A DNA stretch of 64,000 nucleotides from F22 sp963668535 (GCA_963668535.1 OY764867.1:310001-374000); one strand, 5' to 3'. Positions 54,815-64,000 are shown, numbered from the stretch's first letter. The notes: a model not told the origin generated them from the sequence alone. Numbers and translations: made by a program.

Positions 54815-54935
54815 ATAGAACGTAGATCATCAACCAATATTCTAGAGGGTCTAGGTAAGCTGCAAGCCACACTTCTACACATCAAAACAGTCCTTCTTAA
54901 AGAGCTGAGATTCGAATATATATCATAAAAACATG

Positions 54936-55061
54936 ACTTATACGTGCCAGCTAGCTGAGAAGTATATAAGAGTGAGCTAGCAAGTATATAAGAGCGCGCT
55001 CTTATATACTTGCTAGGTAGGTTGTCACGTATATAACAGCTCGCTCTTATATACGTGACAA
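54936..55061. repeat. Nested palindromic spacer between otsA-otsB and GH15
   Basis: It contains a perfect 40-bp palindrome with no spacer (54977-55016; half-site CTAGCAAGTATATAAGAGCG) and a second near-palindrome of 40 bp (55022-55061; 15-bp perfect arms TTGTCACGTATATAA plus a partly paired centre). The two share the core TATATAA-AG-GC-CGCTCTTATATA. A further half copy, AAGTATATAAGAG, lies at 54960-54972, a 10-bp palindrome CAGCTAGCTG at 54948-54957 and a fragment TTATACGTG near 54939. No T tracts follow. It may end both convergent transcripts, but its structure exceeds that of an ordinary terminator. Confidence 0.85.
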
Positions 55062-55132
55062 GAAATGGTATTCAAAACTTGCTTAGTCATCTGGCCAAAT
55101 GGGGATAATCGAAAAAAGAAAGCAAGAAGTAT

Positions 55133-56968
55133 TTAATCATTAGAAAGACATTTACGTATGATTGTTTCTGGTGTGGACTCTCCTTCGCTCATAGCAATAG
55201 CCATCTCAATGATAGCCAAATGAGAATAAGCTTGAGGGAAGTTACCCAATTGACGTTTGGTTTTAAAATCCAAGTCTTCACTGAAAAGTCCCAAGTGATT
55301 GCTATAAGAAAGCAAACGTTCAAAACGCTCTTTGGCAGCATCTACTTCGCCAATATCATACAGTGCACTGGCCAACCAAAACGAACAGATCGTAAATGCA
55401 GATTTAGGAGTACCAAAATCATCTTTATTACGATAACGATACATCAATCCATCATGCTCCAACTCTTTCTGAATGGCAAACACTGTTTTACGGAACCGTT
55501 CAGATCCTGGACATACATACCCATACCTGAGCATAAGCAATACAGAGGCATCCAACTCTTCACAACCATAGGCTTGGGTATAAGCTTGTTTTTTTTCACT
55601 CCAAGCATGAGCTTCTATATCGTCACGTATCTCGTTTTCCAACTTTTTCCATTCTTCTGCAAGATGTGGTTGATGTAAAAATTCAGCAATTCCTCTCGCT
55701 CTATCTACAGCCACCCAGCAGAGTACCTTACTAAAAGTAAAATGCTTACTTTCATTACGCAACTCCCATATACCCCTATCCGTACTATGCCAATTATCGC
55801 GCACAATACGCACAACTAGTCGCACAACCGTCCACAGTTCTTCACTATATGATAGGGATGTCGTATATTTCTTGAAATAATAGTGAATAGAGTCCATCAA
55901 TATTCCATAGATATCATTTTGCTTCTGCATATATGCGGCATTCCCCACGCGTACTGGTTTAGACCCTTCGTAGCCCTCCAGATGATCGAGAGTAAACTCT
56001 TCTAAGGTCTTCTCTCCAGAAATGCCATACATGATTTGCATAGCTTCATCCTTATCGGGCAGCATGTTAATAATGTAATGCATATAGCGATTAGCCACAT
56101 TATTATGCCCCAATTCGGTAAGAATACGCACCACCATGGATCCATCTCGTATCCAACAGTAGCGATAATCCCAATTACGTTCTTCACCAATTGTTTCAGG
56201 AAGCGACGTGGTCAACGCAGCAATAACAGCACCTGTTTTTTGGTAGCTGAGCAATTTTAACGTCAATGCACTACGTTGAATCAAGTCATTGTATTGCGGA
56301 TAAGTCACAGTTACATCACACCAAGTTAACCAATACACCTTGGTTCTTTCCATCTTAAGCTGTGTACGGGTCAAATCTTGCTTATAAAGCTTTTGGTGAT
56401 AACTCATCAGAAGAAAATGATCGTCATCTAGAATCATTTCTTCATGATTCAGAATGGAACTATGGGGTAAATCAGAATACAAATAAAACGAATCATACGG
56501 ACTATTCGTATATGCACAGATAAATGGTCCTTTGTCTTCAATTATTGTGTCAGACTTTCCATATTCCAACTTAGGATCGAAGAATATTTTCACACGTGGT
56601 TTGCCATCTACTACTCGAAGATATCTAATCACATCAGGCGGACAATAAAAATCAGTCCCGTGAGGCTTATATCTGGGCATAAAATCAACCACTTCGAGTA
56701 ATCCATCAGGCGAATAAAATGTCGTACACAATAGATTGGTACGGGGGATATACTGCTGATTTATCCCAACACACCCCACAACCTCAATGCGCATCGCACC
56801 TCCTTTCGAGGAATCAAGCAATTTTGCAAAAACTGTAGGGGAATCAAATCGAGGTAGGCAAAGCCAGTCAATACTCCCTGATTCGGACACCAGAGCTGCC
56901 GAAGTACAATTACCTATAATACCATAATTTAAGTTGTCCATATCTTCTGTAATTAGTAAAACGTCCAT
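55133..56968 (-). CDS. GH15-family glucoamylase/trehalase-like hydrolase
   Basis: 611 residues from the ATG at 56968; the ATG at 56941 (MDNLNYGIIGN) matches where the family usually begins and may be the true start. The N-terminal beta-sandwich (about 10-250) has GIIGNCTSAALVSESGSIDWLCLPRFDSPTVFAKLLD. The (alpha/alpha)6 barrel has GEERNWDYRYCWIRDGSMVVRIL near 280, GIWELRNESKHFTFSKVLCWVAVDRA near 425 (acid candidate Glu in GIWELR) and LPxAYSHLA-like ending NFPQAYSHLAIIEMA. There is no signal peptide. Bacterial cytoplasmic GH15 proteins of this form include trehalases; the neighbouring trehalose gene supports that reading. Confidence 0.88.
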   Translation of the reverse strand: MDVLLITEDMDNLNYGIIGNCTSAALVSESGSIDWLCLPRFDSPTVFAKLLDSSKGGAMRIEVVGCVGINQQYIPRTNLLCTTFYSPDGLLEVVDFMPRYKPHGTDFYCPPDVIRYLRVVDGKPRVKIFFDPKLEYGKSDTIIEDKGPFICAYTNSPYDSFYLYSDLPHSSILNHEEMILDDDHFLLMSYHQKLYKQDLTRTQLKMERTKVYWLTWCDVTVTYPQYNDLIQRSALTLKLLSYQKTGAVIAALTTSLPETIGEERNWDYRYCWIRDGSMVVRILTELGHNNVANRYMHYIINMLPDKDEAMQIMYGISGEKTLEEFTLDHLEGYEGSKPVRVGNAAYMQKQNDIYGILMDSIHYYFKKYTTSLSYSEELWTVVRLVVRIVRDNWHSTDRGIWELRNESKHFTFSKVLCWVAVDRARGIAEFLHQPHLAEEWKKLENEIRDDIEAHAWSEKKQAYTQAYGCEELDASVLLMLRYGYVCPGSERFRKTVFAIQKELEHDGLMYRYRNKDDFGTPKSAFTICSFWLASALYDIGEVDAAKERFERLLSYSNHLGLFSEDLDFKTKRQLGNFPQAYSHLAIIEMAIAMSEGESTPETIIRKCLSND

Positions 56969-56970
56969 AG

Positions 56971-57009
56971 AAAAAATATAGGCCCCTTCTCATGATAAGA
57001 AGGGGCCTA
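56971..57009 (-). terminator. Terminator of the LruC gene
   Basis: A 12-bp perfect stem (TAGGCCCCTTCT with its complement, 56979-56990 and 56998-57009) around 7 bases, followed on the minus strand by TATTTTTTC. The T tract ends at the GH15 start codon. Confidence 0.9.
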
Positions 57010-57097
57010 CTTATATGATTGTCTGCAATGTACTCATTGCATTAGACATATCAAAATAATCAATACAAAATATCCGTTATGGATTCAGAACTTTAGA

Positions 57098-59194
57098 CTA
57101 TTTATTATACCAATCTTTGTTCTCAGCACCTTTACTTTGTGCCCAAGATTTGAACAAAGGAAATGCTGCACTGTCATCAATACGACGTCTTTCCACCTTA
57201 TTCGCTTTCCAATCCGTCACTCCATATAATTCAATAGCAAATGGATAGCCTCCATCACGATTTACATAATAAGCATCTGAAGCAGTATTATTTAAGGAGG
57301 TATTTGCCCAAGGAGATGGAGAAGTCATTGGAAGATGTACTTCCGAACGATTATGATCACCAGGAGTATAATTGATAATCAAAAATGGATTAATATTACG
57401 TTGTCTGCTTCCTTTGTCCAAATAAGATCCTTCCTCCCATGTACGACGAATTGTAAACGTTTGATTCTTATCAAGGGCATCTTGGTTATTTGTCCAAAGC
57501 ACAAATCTATTCGAAGCTTCCTGAACAGCATAAGTAGAACCAGCTTTATCTACATTTCCCATAGCTTCATTATAGATAACTGCAAAGGCATTCTTATACA
57601 TAGCTCCATCATAAACAGGTTTATACTCATCCACAATTTCTTTTACTTCATTCCATTGATTGTATGTAACTGTAGACTTATACTCAACAATCATATCATT
57701 AAGATCATAGTCTCCTTCTTCTGGCCATAAGTCTTCAAAAGCGAGGGTACCTTCTTCTGTTGTCGTTTTCCAAATAGGTTGAACAATTTCATCTTTCAAT
57801 GGTACCGCTTCGGAAGTAAATGCATCTGCAGGATTACATACTGCAAAGAATAAAATATCTTCAAAGCTTGAGTCTCCCCAATCTCCTTTATAAGATTGAT
57901 CTTCAAAACCTATCACATAAGTCTGTGTGCGACTATCATATAAAGAAATACATCCAGGAAGAGGCATTCCGTTATAAGGTGTTCTACTATTGCCATTGAC
58001 ATTGGCTTCCGTATTTGAATAAATGTATTTACTTTGGTATGTATTGGCTAACTGACCATTAATTTCAGAAAGTTCATCTGCAGTACCAAAATTCACATTA
58101 GGGATAAGCATCCAACCAATAGTATATCCAGGAGGGAAAGAATCGACACCAGGTTCATCATAATTGGCACCAAAGAACTGCAAACGAGCGGTCAATTTTA
58201 CAGATGGTAAACCTTTTGTGGTACGTGGAAAAACTACAAATTTAGGCAATGCATGTAATTGCGCAGGAGTCATATTTTGACCAGCTGGATAATAATAATA
58301 TGCCATCGCATTATGATATGATCCAGCAGCCCCCAAAAACACTAAATCAACCTGTGCATGATCTACATCCTGACCATCAGTGGTTTTATTCATTACAGTT
58401 AAGTTGACATCATCTGCACCACGTAAATAGGCAGAGTTGTCTTTCTTTCGGCCATGATCATACAGTGTGGCATTCAAACGATTGACAAGATCTCCCACGG
58501 TATTATTGCCCGTAATACGACTATCATCGGTCAAATAAGCATACAAACCATTTACTTGGCTGTTAATAGTCATATATGCTGTCGTACTGTATGTATGGTA
58601 ATACGTGTCGTATAAAGAATATAATCCACCCTCATCTAGGGTCAGTTTATTATTACCAACATTCAGATGATTTTCGAAAAAAGCACGTGTAGTTGCATTA
58701 GCTAGAGGAAGAATAGCATTCAATTCTGCTACCGTAGGAGCGATCCAATTAACTTGTCCATTCTTGATAGGCAAACCAGATATGATTTGCCCATCAGCGG
58801 TCAATTCATTCAACAGAAGAGGGTAACCAGCAGAGACCGCAGAAATATACAAACGTGTCGCATCACTAGGTACAGTGATCTGTGCATCAAAGACCCCATC
58901 TTCTGTAAAAGCAGAAAAAATAGGCTTTATTGACTCGTCCAACTCACCTACTTCATTATAAGGATCGCTGGTGTACACAGCCACATCGACCGGTGAAGTA
59001 GATGTTTTATAATCTACATGCACTTGTACATCTTGTCTTGTGGAAAAATCGAAATATTCCGATTTATTTTTCACATCTCCCCCCGTATTAGGGTCGACTG
59101 GTTGACTAATGTCATTACTTATACAGCCAGTCACCGCTATACCTAAAACAGCAAGACAAGCCATTACCACTCGTTTTCTTTGAAATAATCTCAT
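57098..59194 (-). CDS. LruC-domain lipoprotein (DUF4114/DUF4842-type)
   Basis: 698 residues. Signal with lipobox AVTGC, then ISNDISQPVDPNTGG. A beta-rich N-terminal region is followed by the LruC-type C-terminal half, with SFEDILFFAVCNPADAF near 455 and FEDLWPEEGDYDLNDMIVEYK near 490, a calcium-site-like acidic stretch typical of DUF4114. The end carries FAIELYGVTDWKANKVERRRI. Such proteins are probable cell-surface or periplasmic lipoproteins in Bacteroides; their function is not established. The gene has its own promoter and terminator. Confidence 0.82.
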   Translation of the reverse strand: MRLFQRKRVVMACLAVLGIAVTGCISNDISQPVDPNTGGDVKNKSEYFDFSTRQDVQVHVDYKTSTSPVDVAVYTSDPYNEVGELDESIKPIFSAFTEDGVFDAQITVPSDATRLYISAVSAGYPLLLNELTADGQIISGLPIKNGQVNWIAPTVAELNAILPLANATTRAFFENHLNVGNNKLTLDEGGLYSLYDTYYHTYSTTAYMTINSQVNGLYAYLTDDSRITGNNTVGDLVNRLNATLYDHGRKKDNSAYLRGADDVNLTVMNKTTDGQDVDHAQVDLVFLGAAGSYHNAMAYYYYPAGQNMTPAQLHALPKFVVFPRTTKGLPSVKLTARLQFFGANYDEPGVDSFPPGYTIGWMLIPNVNFGTADELSEINGQLANTYQSKYIYSNTEANVNGNSRTPYNGMPLPGCISLYDSRTQTYVIGFEDQSYKGDWGDSSFEDILFFAVCNPADAFTSEAVPLKDEIVQPIWKTTTEEGTLAFEDLWPEEGDYDLNDMIVEYKSTVTYNQWNEVKEIVDEYKPVYDGAMYKNAFAVIYNEAMGNVDKAGSTYAVQEASNRFVLWTNNQDALDKNQTFTIRRTWEEGSYLDKGSRQRNINPFLIINYTPGDHNRSEVHLPMTSPSPWANTSLNNTASDAYYVNRDGGYPFAIELYGVTDWKANKVERRRIDDSAAFPLFKSWAQSKGAENKDWYNK

Positions 59195-59294
59195 ACCGTA
59201 TATTAATTAGTTATGTTAAAACTTGTATTGTGACATTCGTGTATTGTATAGTATAAAACTCAAACTGATTTATTTACACGATAAAATCACACTA

Positions 59295-59326
59295 CAAATA
59301 TAACTCAAGTGAAAGGATTAAACAAT
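59295..59326 (-). promoter_or_regulatory. Promoter of the LruC gene
   Basis: ATTG (59326-59323), 20 bases, TATATTTG (59302-59295) on the minus strand. The leader is about 95 bases. Confidence 0.6.
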
Positions 59327-59449
59327 TATACAACTAAATTTGTTCAAAAATGGCAACAAAATTAACACATAAAAACAACTTACACCACTAAAACAAACAA
59401 TGCGAATAAATTAAATAAAGTCATTAATTTATATCCCGTGTATATTATT

Positions 59450-60838
59450 TTACACAGTCATACTTGTTATTACATCCATTACCTTTTGGGCAATAGACTG
59501 GGCTGCTTCCTCACTAGCAGCTTCACTATATACTCGTATGATAGGTTCTGTATTACTTTTACGTAAATGCACCCATGAATCTGCAAAATCAATTTTTACG
59601 CCATCCACATCATTGATTTGTTCATCGGCATAGATTTCTTTCATTGTAGCAAGGATTGCATCCACATCAGTATCAGGAGTTAAGTCAATACGATTTTTAG
59701 CCATATAATAAGCAGGATATCGTCTACGTAGTTCACTCACCTTCACTTTCTCATGGGCTAGATGACTCAAAAATAAAGCAATTCCTACCAAAGCATCGCG
59801 CCCATAGTGACTTTCTGGGTAAATGACTCCTCCATTGCCCTCCCCTCCTATCACAGCTCCAGTAGATTTCATGGCTGATACCACGTTCACTTCTCCTACA
59901 GCAGAGGCTGTATACGTGCCGCCATACTGTGCTGTTACATCTCTAAGCGCACGTGTAGAACTCATATTACTGACCGTATCTCCTGGAGTATGACGAAGCA
60001 CATAATCAGCAACGCTAACTAAAGTATATTCCTCACCAAACATAGTACCATCTTCAGAAATCATCGCTAAACGATCGACATCTGGATCGACAACAAAAGC
60101 GACATCAACACCTCCACGCTTCATCAAATTCATGATTGCACCAAGATTCTTTTCCAATGGTTCGGGGTTATGCTGAAAATCACCTGTAGCTTCGCAGTAT
60201 AATTTTTCGACATGGCCTACTCCAAGTTGTTCCAACAACTGAGGGATAATAATGCCACCTACAGAATTGACACCATCTAAAGCTACACGAAAGTTTGCTT
60301 TTCGTATAGCCTCAACATCGACAAGATCAAGATTCAAGACATGATCTACATGTTTCTGATTATAAGTATGATCCTCGTGGCAAGTTCCCAATGTGTGTAC
60401 ATCAGCGTAATCAAAATCTTCAGCATCGGCAATCTTCAACAAGTCAGCACCTTGTTCAGCATTTAAAAACTCTCCATGAGCATCTAAAAGCTTTAAGGCA
60501 TTCCATTGAGTTGGGTTATGCGATGCAGTCAAAATAATTCCACCACAAGCGCCCTCCATTTGCACGGCTAATTCTGTTGTTGGCGTTGAAGCTAAATCTA
60601 TATCTACCACATTCCATCCCATTCCCATCAACGTACCTATAACAATGCGTTTAACCATTGGGCCAGACAAGCGTGCATCGCGTCCTACAACAATCGTGTT
60701 GCTATCATTAGCAGCATCTCTACGCATCATTGTGGCATATGCCGAGGTAAACTTTACAATATCTAGTGGATTTAGTCCTTCACCTACAGCACCACCAATA
60801 GTGCCACGGATACCTGAAATGGATTTAATTAGTGTCAT
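59450..60838 (-). CDS. glmM: Phosphoglucosamine mutase
   Basis: 462 residues from the ATG at 60838; the longer frame is not supported. It turns glucosamine-6-phosphate into glucosamine-1-phosphate for UDP-GlcNAc and peptidoglycan. The phosphoserine loop is GIILTASHNPTQWNALK near residue 95-110, the metal site DPDVDRLAMI near 250, the sugar-binding GGEGNGGVIYP near 335 and the phosphate-binding RKSNTEPIIRVYSEA near 430. A phosphomannomutase role is possible in this superfamily, but the context with the DUF4827 gene is the usual glmM neighbourhood in Bacteroidales. Confidence 0.88.
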   Translation of the reverse strand: MTLIKSISGIRGTIGGAVGEGLNPLDIVKFTSAYATMMRRDAANDSNTIVVGRDARLSGPMVKRIVIGTLMGMGWNVVDIDLASTPTTELAVQMEGACGGIILTASHNPTQWNALKLLDAHGEFLNAEQGADLLKIADAEDFDYADVHTLGTCHEDHTYNQKHVDHVLNLDLVDVEAIRKANFRVALDGVNSVGGIIIPQLLEQLGVGHVEKLYCEATGDFQHNPEPLEKNLGAIMNLMKRGGVDVAFVVDPDVDRLAMISEDGTMFGEEYTLVSVADYVLRHTPGDTVSNMSSTRALRDVTAQYGGTYTASAVGEVNVVSAMKSTGAVIGGEGNGGVIYPESHYGRDALVGIALFLSHLAHEKVKVSELRRRYPAYYMAKNRIDLTPDTDVDAILATMKEIYADEQINDVDGVKIDFADSWVHLRKSNTEPIIRVYSEAASEEAAQSIAQKVMDVITSMTV

Positions 60839-60902
60839 AATTTTATCGGTTTTATTCAGAATAAACACTTTGTACACGACGGTTTATTCTATATTGATTA
60901 TA

Positions 60903-60937
60903 CAAAAAATAGGCTGCAACTTTGAAAGTTGCAGCCT
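60903..60937 (-). terminator. Terminator of the DUF4827 gene
   Basis: A 12-bp perfect stem (AGGCTGCAACTT with its complement, 60911-60922 and 60926-60937) around 3 bases, followed on the minus strand by ATTTTTTG. It lies between DUF4827 and glmM, so the two genes are probably transcribed separately. Confidence 0.9.
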
Positions 60938-60956
60938 TATATTGTCCTTTTATTAT

Positions 60957-61634
60957 CTAGTCAATCTGCAGCTTTCGTAAGTCATAAAAATACGGATATA
61001 CATTGCTGCTTGCAGAAGATGTACCCAATTCACCTGGAACAATCAAACGCACATGGGCATTATCATACAAATACGTTAAACAAAACAGCCAACCAGCAGG
61101 CACTGCTGCAGAAGTATACAACGTAGACATAATCCCTTCTGTAAAGGTTCCAGTAGCCGTTCTATTATCATCGCCTACTTCACCAGTAATTGTATAGGTA
61201 AAAATATCAGGCTTTGAATAGAATGTTACATAATTTTCAAATTGCGTATTAGGCATATATACATTAAATGCAGTGGTATCTTTATCAATAATACTATGCT
61301 CTACAAATCGCACGATAACTTTATCTCTGGTTTTAAAATAATCTCCAGCACCAGCATCTACCACTTGCATATATACCCCGTTTGAAAACAGCACATATTG
61401 ATTATTAGCATCCATATCTGCAATCTTACTAGGAATCACACGTCCATTCTCATCACACATTTCACTTTCGAAAGTGGCAGGCGATATTACATTGATACCT
61501 ACAGAATCAATAAAATGACGTATTGCTTTCGTCTGTGTATTCAATAAGTCAGCATATGTTTGCGTATCACTACAAGCACCTAATACTATACTTACCACGA
61601 GCAAGCCAAGTGGGAGAAGAGAAAATCTTTTCAT
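60957..61634 (-). CDS. DUF4827-type lipoprotein
   Basis: 225 residues from the ATG at 61634. Signal with lipobox IVLGAC followed by SDTQTYADLL. Length and the segment KAIRHFIDSVGINVIS then NQYVLFSNGVYMQVVDAGAGD fit the DUF4827 family, small Bacteroidales lipoproteins with an FKBP-like fold pattern, commonly encoded next to glmM. No catalytic motif is seen. The box TACTTTTG at 61670-61677 (minus) is its likely -7 element. Confidence 0.8.
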   Translation of the reverse strand: MKRFSLLPLGLLVVSIVLGACSDTQTYADLLNTQTKAIRHFIDSVGINVISPATFESEMCDENGRVIPSKIADMDANNQYVLFSNGVYMQVVDAGAGDYFKTRDKVIVRFVEHSIIDKDTTAFNVYMPNTQFENYVTFYSKPDIFTYTITGEVGDDNRTATGTFTEGIMSTLYTSAAVPAGWLFCLTYLYDNAHVRLIVPGELGTSSASSNVYPYFYDLRKLQID

Positions 61635-61820
61635 ATTCGTTTTGGAGTAATTCAATATTAATTTGCAAGCAAAAGTACTATTTTCTTCCTAAAATAAGAA
61701 AGGAAATAGCGACTACTTTACTATTTGTACATATATTTTTTATTTGTAGAGTAAATTATAGAATCACATCAGTCATTCAGAGCAATCTATCCACTTATAC
61801 CCATACTATCTACACTATAT

Positions 61821-61854
61821 CAAAAAGGGATGTGCCAGAAAACGACACATCCCC
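61821..61854 (-). terminator. Terminator of the TonB-dependent receptor gene
   Basis: An 8-bp stem (GGGATGTG with CACATCCC, 61827-61834 and 61846-61853) around 11 bases, followed on the minus strand by TTTTTG. It lies 44 bases past the receptor stop. Confidence 0.8.
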
Positions 61855-61897
61855 TCCATACTAATTCAGATATTCTAACAAAAGCTATTTTTCATTT

Positions 61898-64000
61898 CTA
61901 GAAACTCAGTTTCACACCCCCATAAATAGTACGTGGCAATGCAGGACCATATACGTAACCAGAATCTCGTTGAGCCCCTTGATCGAAGTCGTCTTGGTAG
62001 GCATCAAAGATATTATTAACCCCTAAACTCACTTCAAAACAAAGCAAATCTGTCAAGTCAAAATCGTAACTTACTTTTGCCCCTAATTCAAAGAAACTAT
62101 CCGTATCTACATTTTTATCAAACGTTGTATCAGAGACAGAAGCATGAGGTACAATCATCCCGCCAGTATATTTTCCATTTAAGGCAAACTGTAATTTTTT
62201 GGTAGGATTGTAACTTGCTGTAAAGTATCCATACACGTCGGGTGTACGCAACATAGTCTTAGTTGCTAAGCTATTATCATCGCTCCACGATTCATATTCG
62301 TCATACATACTGCGTTGTAGTGTGGCTCCAGCCTGCAATTGGAACATCTTTTGGTAAGCCAATTTTGCTTCCAAATTCACCCCCCATACTTTAGCTCCAG
62401 AACCATTAGTACGTTCATTGATCAAAAACTGATCCGTCTCACCCACTTGTTCCAAAATAAAGACATCATCCAACATCGTATAGAAACAGTCTATCATCCA
62501 GTTGGCTTGCCAATCGCCAAAACGGTGATACACATCAGCACTTAAACTAAGCGAGCGAGACTTTTCTTCTTTCAAGTTTGGATCCAACTTGATGATACTT
62601 ACACGTTCACTCACATTACCAATATGCAAGTCCTCATCAAATGCTTGAGGTGCTCGGAAACCCTCACTATATCCAAGACGTAGATTGACGTTCTCTGTTG
62701 GGTTATAGCGGAAATTTACACGTGGACTCACGATAGCATGGTCAATCATTCTGTGTTTATCTACACGAGCACCAAGTAAGATACTAAAGTACTTATTTTT
62801 CCATTCGTTTTGCAAGAAGCCACTTCCCACATTAACTGTTTGCTCTAAGTGGTGATCATAAGAATAGCTCTCATCTTTCAACGATTCGTAACTATACTCG
62901 GCACCAACAGTCAATTGTGCAGGCATAAACAAACACTTGTCCATTGAATAGTTGAACTGTCCACCCATCAATGCATTCAAACCGTGCGTATGTCCATATC
63001 CACCATAGTAGCTATCTCTATCTGTATTTTGCGCTGATGCGTACAAGCTAGCACTATACTTTTCATCTGGAGAAAAAATATCAAATGTCAATCCACCCCC
63101 ATCAATAGAGTGGTGAATCTCTTCGGTCAAATCAGTCATATAAGCAGGCAAGTGTAAAGCCGTGCTTCCTCCACGTCTATGCTCCTGCAAATGGTGATAC
63201 TCCGCAGTCAACTTAGTATAATCACTTGTTTTTAGGAAACTTCTAAAACCAACAGTTTGCGATTTCAACATAGGAACTTCCGTATATTTATCTCCATCAT
63301 AATCGAATCCCGAACGGTGGCGATTCTGCCCAAAGATATATACCCCAGCCTTGTGGTCATCTGTCACCAAAGACAAATTCAATGAGGTTTGATTATCATA
63401 CGTATCACTATCTCCGATATTGGTTATGGTGTGAGACAATGACCCAGAATTGCGTGTGGGCTCTTTGGTAATGATGTTAATGGTACCTGCAATAGCAGAA
63501 GAACCAAACAAAGCCGATGCACCACCTCGCATCACCTCGACACGTTCTATCATTGTAGCAGGTATCTGCTCTAGTCCATAGACGCCAGTCAAAGCACTAA
63601 AGATAGAACGCGAATCCATAAGAATCTGCGTGTAAGGTCCCTCAAGCCCATTGATACGTACCTGTGTAAATCCACAGTTTTGACAATCATTTTCAATACG
63701 TACACCGGGTTGAAAATTCAACCCCTCCGCCAATGTTGGCGAGTTTGTCACATCAAATGTTTCCAAAGATACCACATTGACCAATGCGGGTGCCAAGCGA
63801 CGTTTAGTCACATTACGATTGGCCGATACCACGACACCATCTAGTGAGATGGCATCTTCTTGAATACGCATCTTAAGATTTAGCGTATTCCCCTTCTTTA
63901 AGACAACAGGTACTTCAAGCGTTTTATATCCCACGCATGTCACAATAACAGTTGCCTTCCCTTCTGGAAGATTTTTCATAAAGAAGTGCCCAGTACCATC
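61898..64000 (-). CDS. TonB-dependent outer-membrane receptor (N-terminus cut by window edge)
   Basis: The frame is open to the window end and 701 residues are visible. The first part is the end of a CarboxypepD_reg-like domain (GKATVIVTCVGYKTLEVPV), then a plug domain (about 55-180) with SLDGVVVSANR as a possible TonB box region, FTQVRINGLEGPYTQILMD and MRGGASALFGSSAIAGTINI. The barrel follows, ending GGVKLSF. It is a single-gene, BtuB/FecA-like receptor without a SusD partner, so a metal chelate, haem or vitamin is more likely than a glycan; the substrate is not determined. The ATG at 63979 is internal, not the start. Confidence 0.92.
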   Translation of the reverse strand, partial: DGTGHFFMKNLPEGKATVIVTCVGYKTLEVPVVLKKGNTLNLKMRIQEDAISLDGVVVSANRNVTKRRLAPALVNVVSLETFDVTNSPTLAEGLNFQPGVRIENDCQNCGFTQVRINGLEGPYTQILMDSRSIFSALTGVYGLEQIPATMIERVEVMRGGASALFGSSAIAGTINIITKEPTRNSGSLSHTITNIGDSDTYDNQTSLNLSLVTDDHKAGVYIFGQNRHRSGFDYDGDKYTEVPMLKSQTVGFRSFLKTSDYTKLTAEYHHLQEHRRGGSTALHLPAYMTDLTEEIHHSIDGGGLTFDIFSPDEKYSASLYASAQNTDRDSYYGGYGHTHGLNALMGGQFNYSMDKCLFMPAQLTVGAEYSYESLKDESYSYDHHLEQTVNVGSGFLQNEWKNKYFSILLGARVDKHRMIDHAIVSPRVNFRYNPTENVNLRLGYSEGFRAPQAFDEDLHIGNVSERVSIIKLDPNLKEEKSRSLSLSADVYHRFGDWQANWMIDCFYTMLDDVFILEQVGETDQFLINERTNGSGAKVWGVNLEAKLAYQKMFQLQAGATLQRSMYDEYESWSDDNSLATKTMLRTPDVYGYFTASYNPTKKLQFALNGKYTGGMIVPHASVSDTTFDKNVDTDSFFELGAKVSYDFDLTDLLCFEVSLGVNNIFDAYQDDFDQGAQRDSGYVYGPALPRTIYGGVKLSF

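Noticed and set aside
54977..55061. The palindromes as a CRISPR array
   Set aside because: There are only two related palindromes, with differing flanks, no regular spacers and no cas genes.

Overview
This window is chromosomal DNA of a Bacteroidales bacterium (Bacteroides/Prevotella-like). The evidence is the paired SusC/SusD outer-membrane system, many lipoproteins, an AT-rich sequence, and repeated promoters of the Bacteroidota type (TTTG, about 20 bases, then TAnnTTTG) in place of sigma-70 boxes. No rRNA, tRNA, CRISPR array, transposase or phage gene was seen. Both ends cut genes: lysS on the left and a TonB-dependent receptor on the right.

Region 1 (1-8.8 kb) is housekeeping: partial lysS, a MATE efflux pump, a DUF5686-type envelope protein, a lipoprotein with a BASS-family transporter, yaaA and rubrerythrin. 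Region 2 (8.9-33.3 kb) is a polysaccharide utilization locus that looks built for high-mannose N-glycans. It holds SusC, SusD and a two-LamG surface lipoprotein; four GH92 alpha-mannosidases (one frameshifted, one fused to a CBM9-like domain); a GH130 phosphorylase of the mannosyl-GlcNAc type; an MFS importer; a canonical NagB; a NagB-like/PIG-L fusion; a DUF187/GHL10-like protein; and an AraC-family regulator. The inferred flow is glycan capture by SusCD/LamG, trimming of alpha-mannose by the GH92 enzymes in the periplasm, import of the Man-beta-1,4-GlcNAc core, phosphorolysis by GH130, and entry of the amino sugar into glycolysis through NagB. No GH18 or GH85 endo-beta-N-acetylglucosaminidase is visible in the window.

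The clearest new signal is regulatory. Three transcription units of this locus (susC, GH130/araC, nagB) carry a two-box element, roughly TTAyGyTAA repeated at a 21-bp period with the distal box extended to TWAyGCTwATCCGAyw. It sits 53, 53 and 54 bp upstream of the -7 box. The AraC gene lies inside this set and is the obvious candidate regulator.

Region 3 (33.8-50.9 kb) is metabolic and cellular: ugd with a small HAD protein, an N-carbamoylputrescine amidase-like enzyme, lysA, lysC, ftsE, hisIE-hisF-hisA-hisH, a DPP5-like S9 peptidase, a membrane TPR/HTH regulator, a flavodiiron protein, and a Crp/Fnr regulator with rmuC. Region 4 (51-64 kb) holds an MFS transporter behind a structured leader, trehalose synthesis (OtsA-OtsB fusion) converging on a GH15 hydrolase across an unusual palindromic spacer, a LruC-domain lipoprotein, glmM with a DUF4827 lipoprotein, and the partial TonB-dependent receptor.
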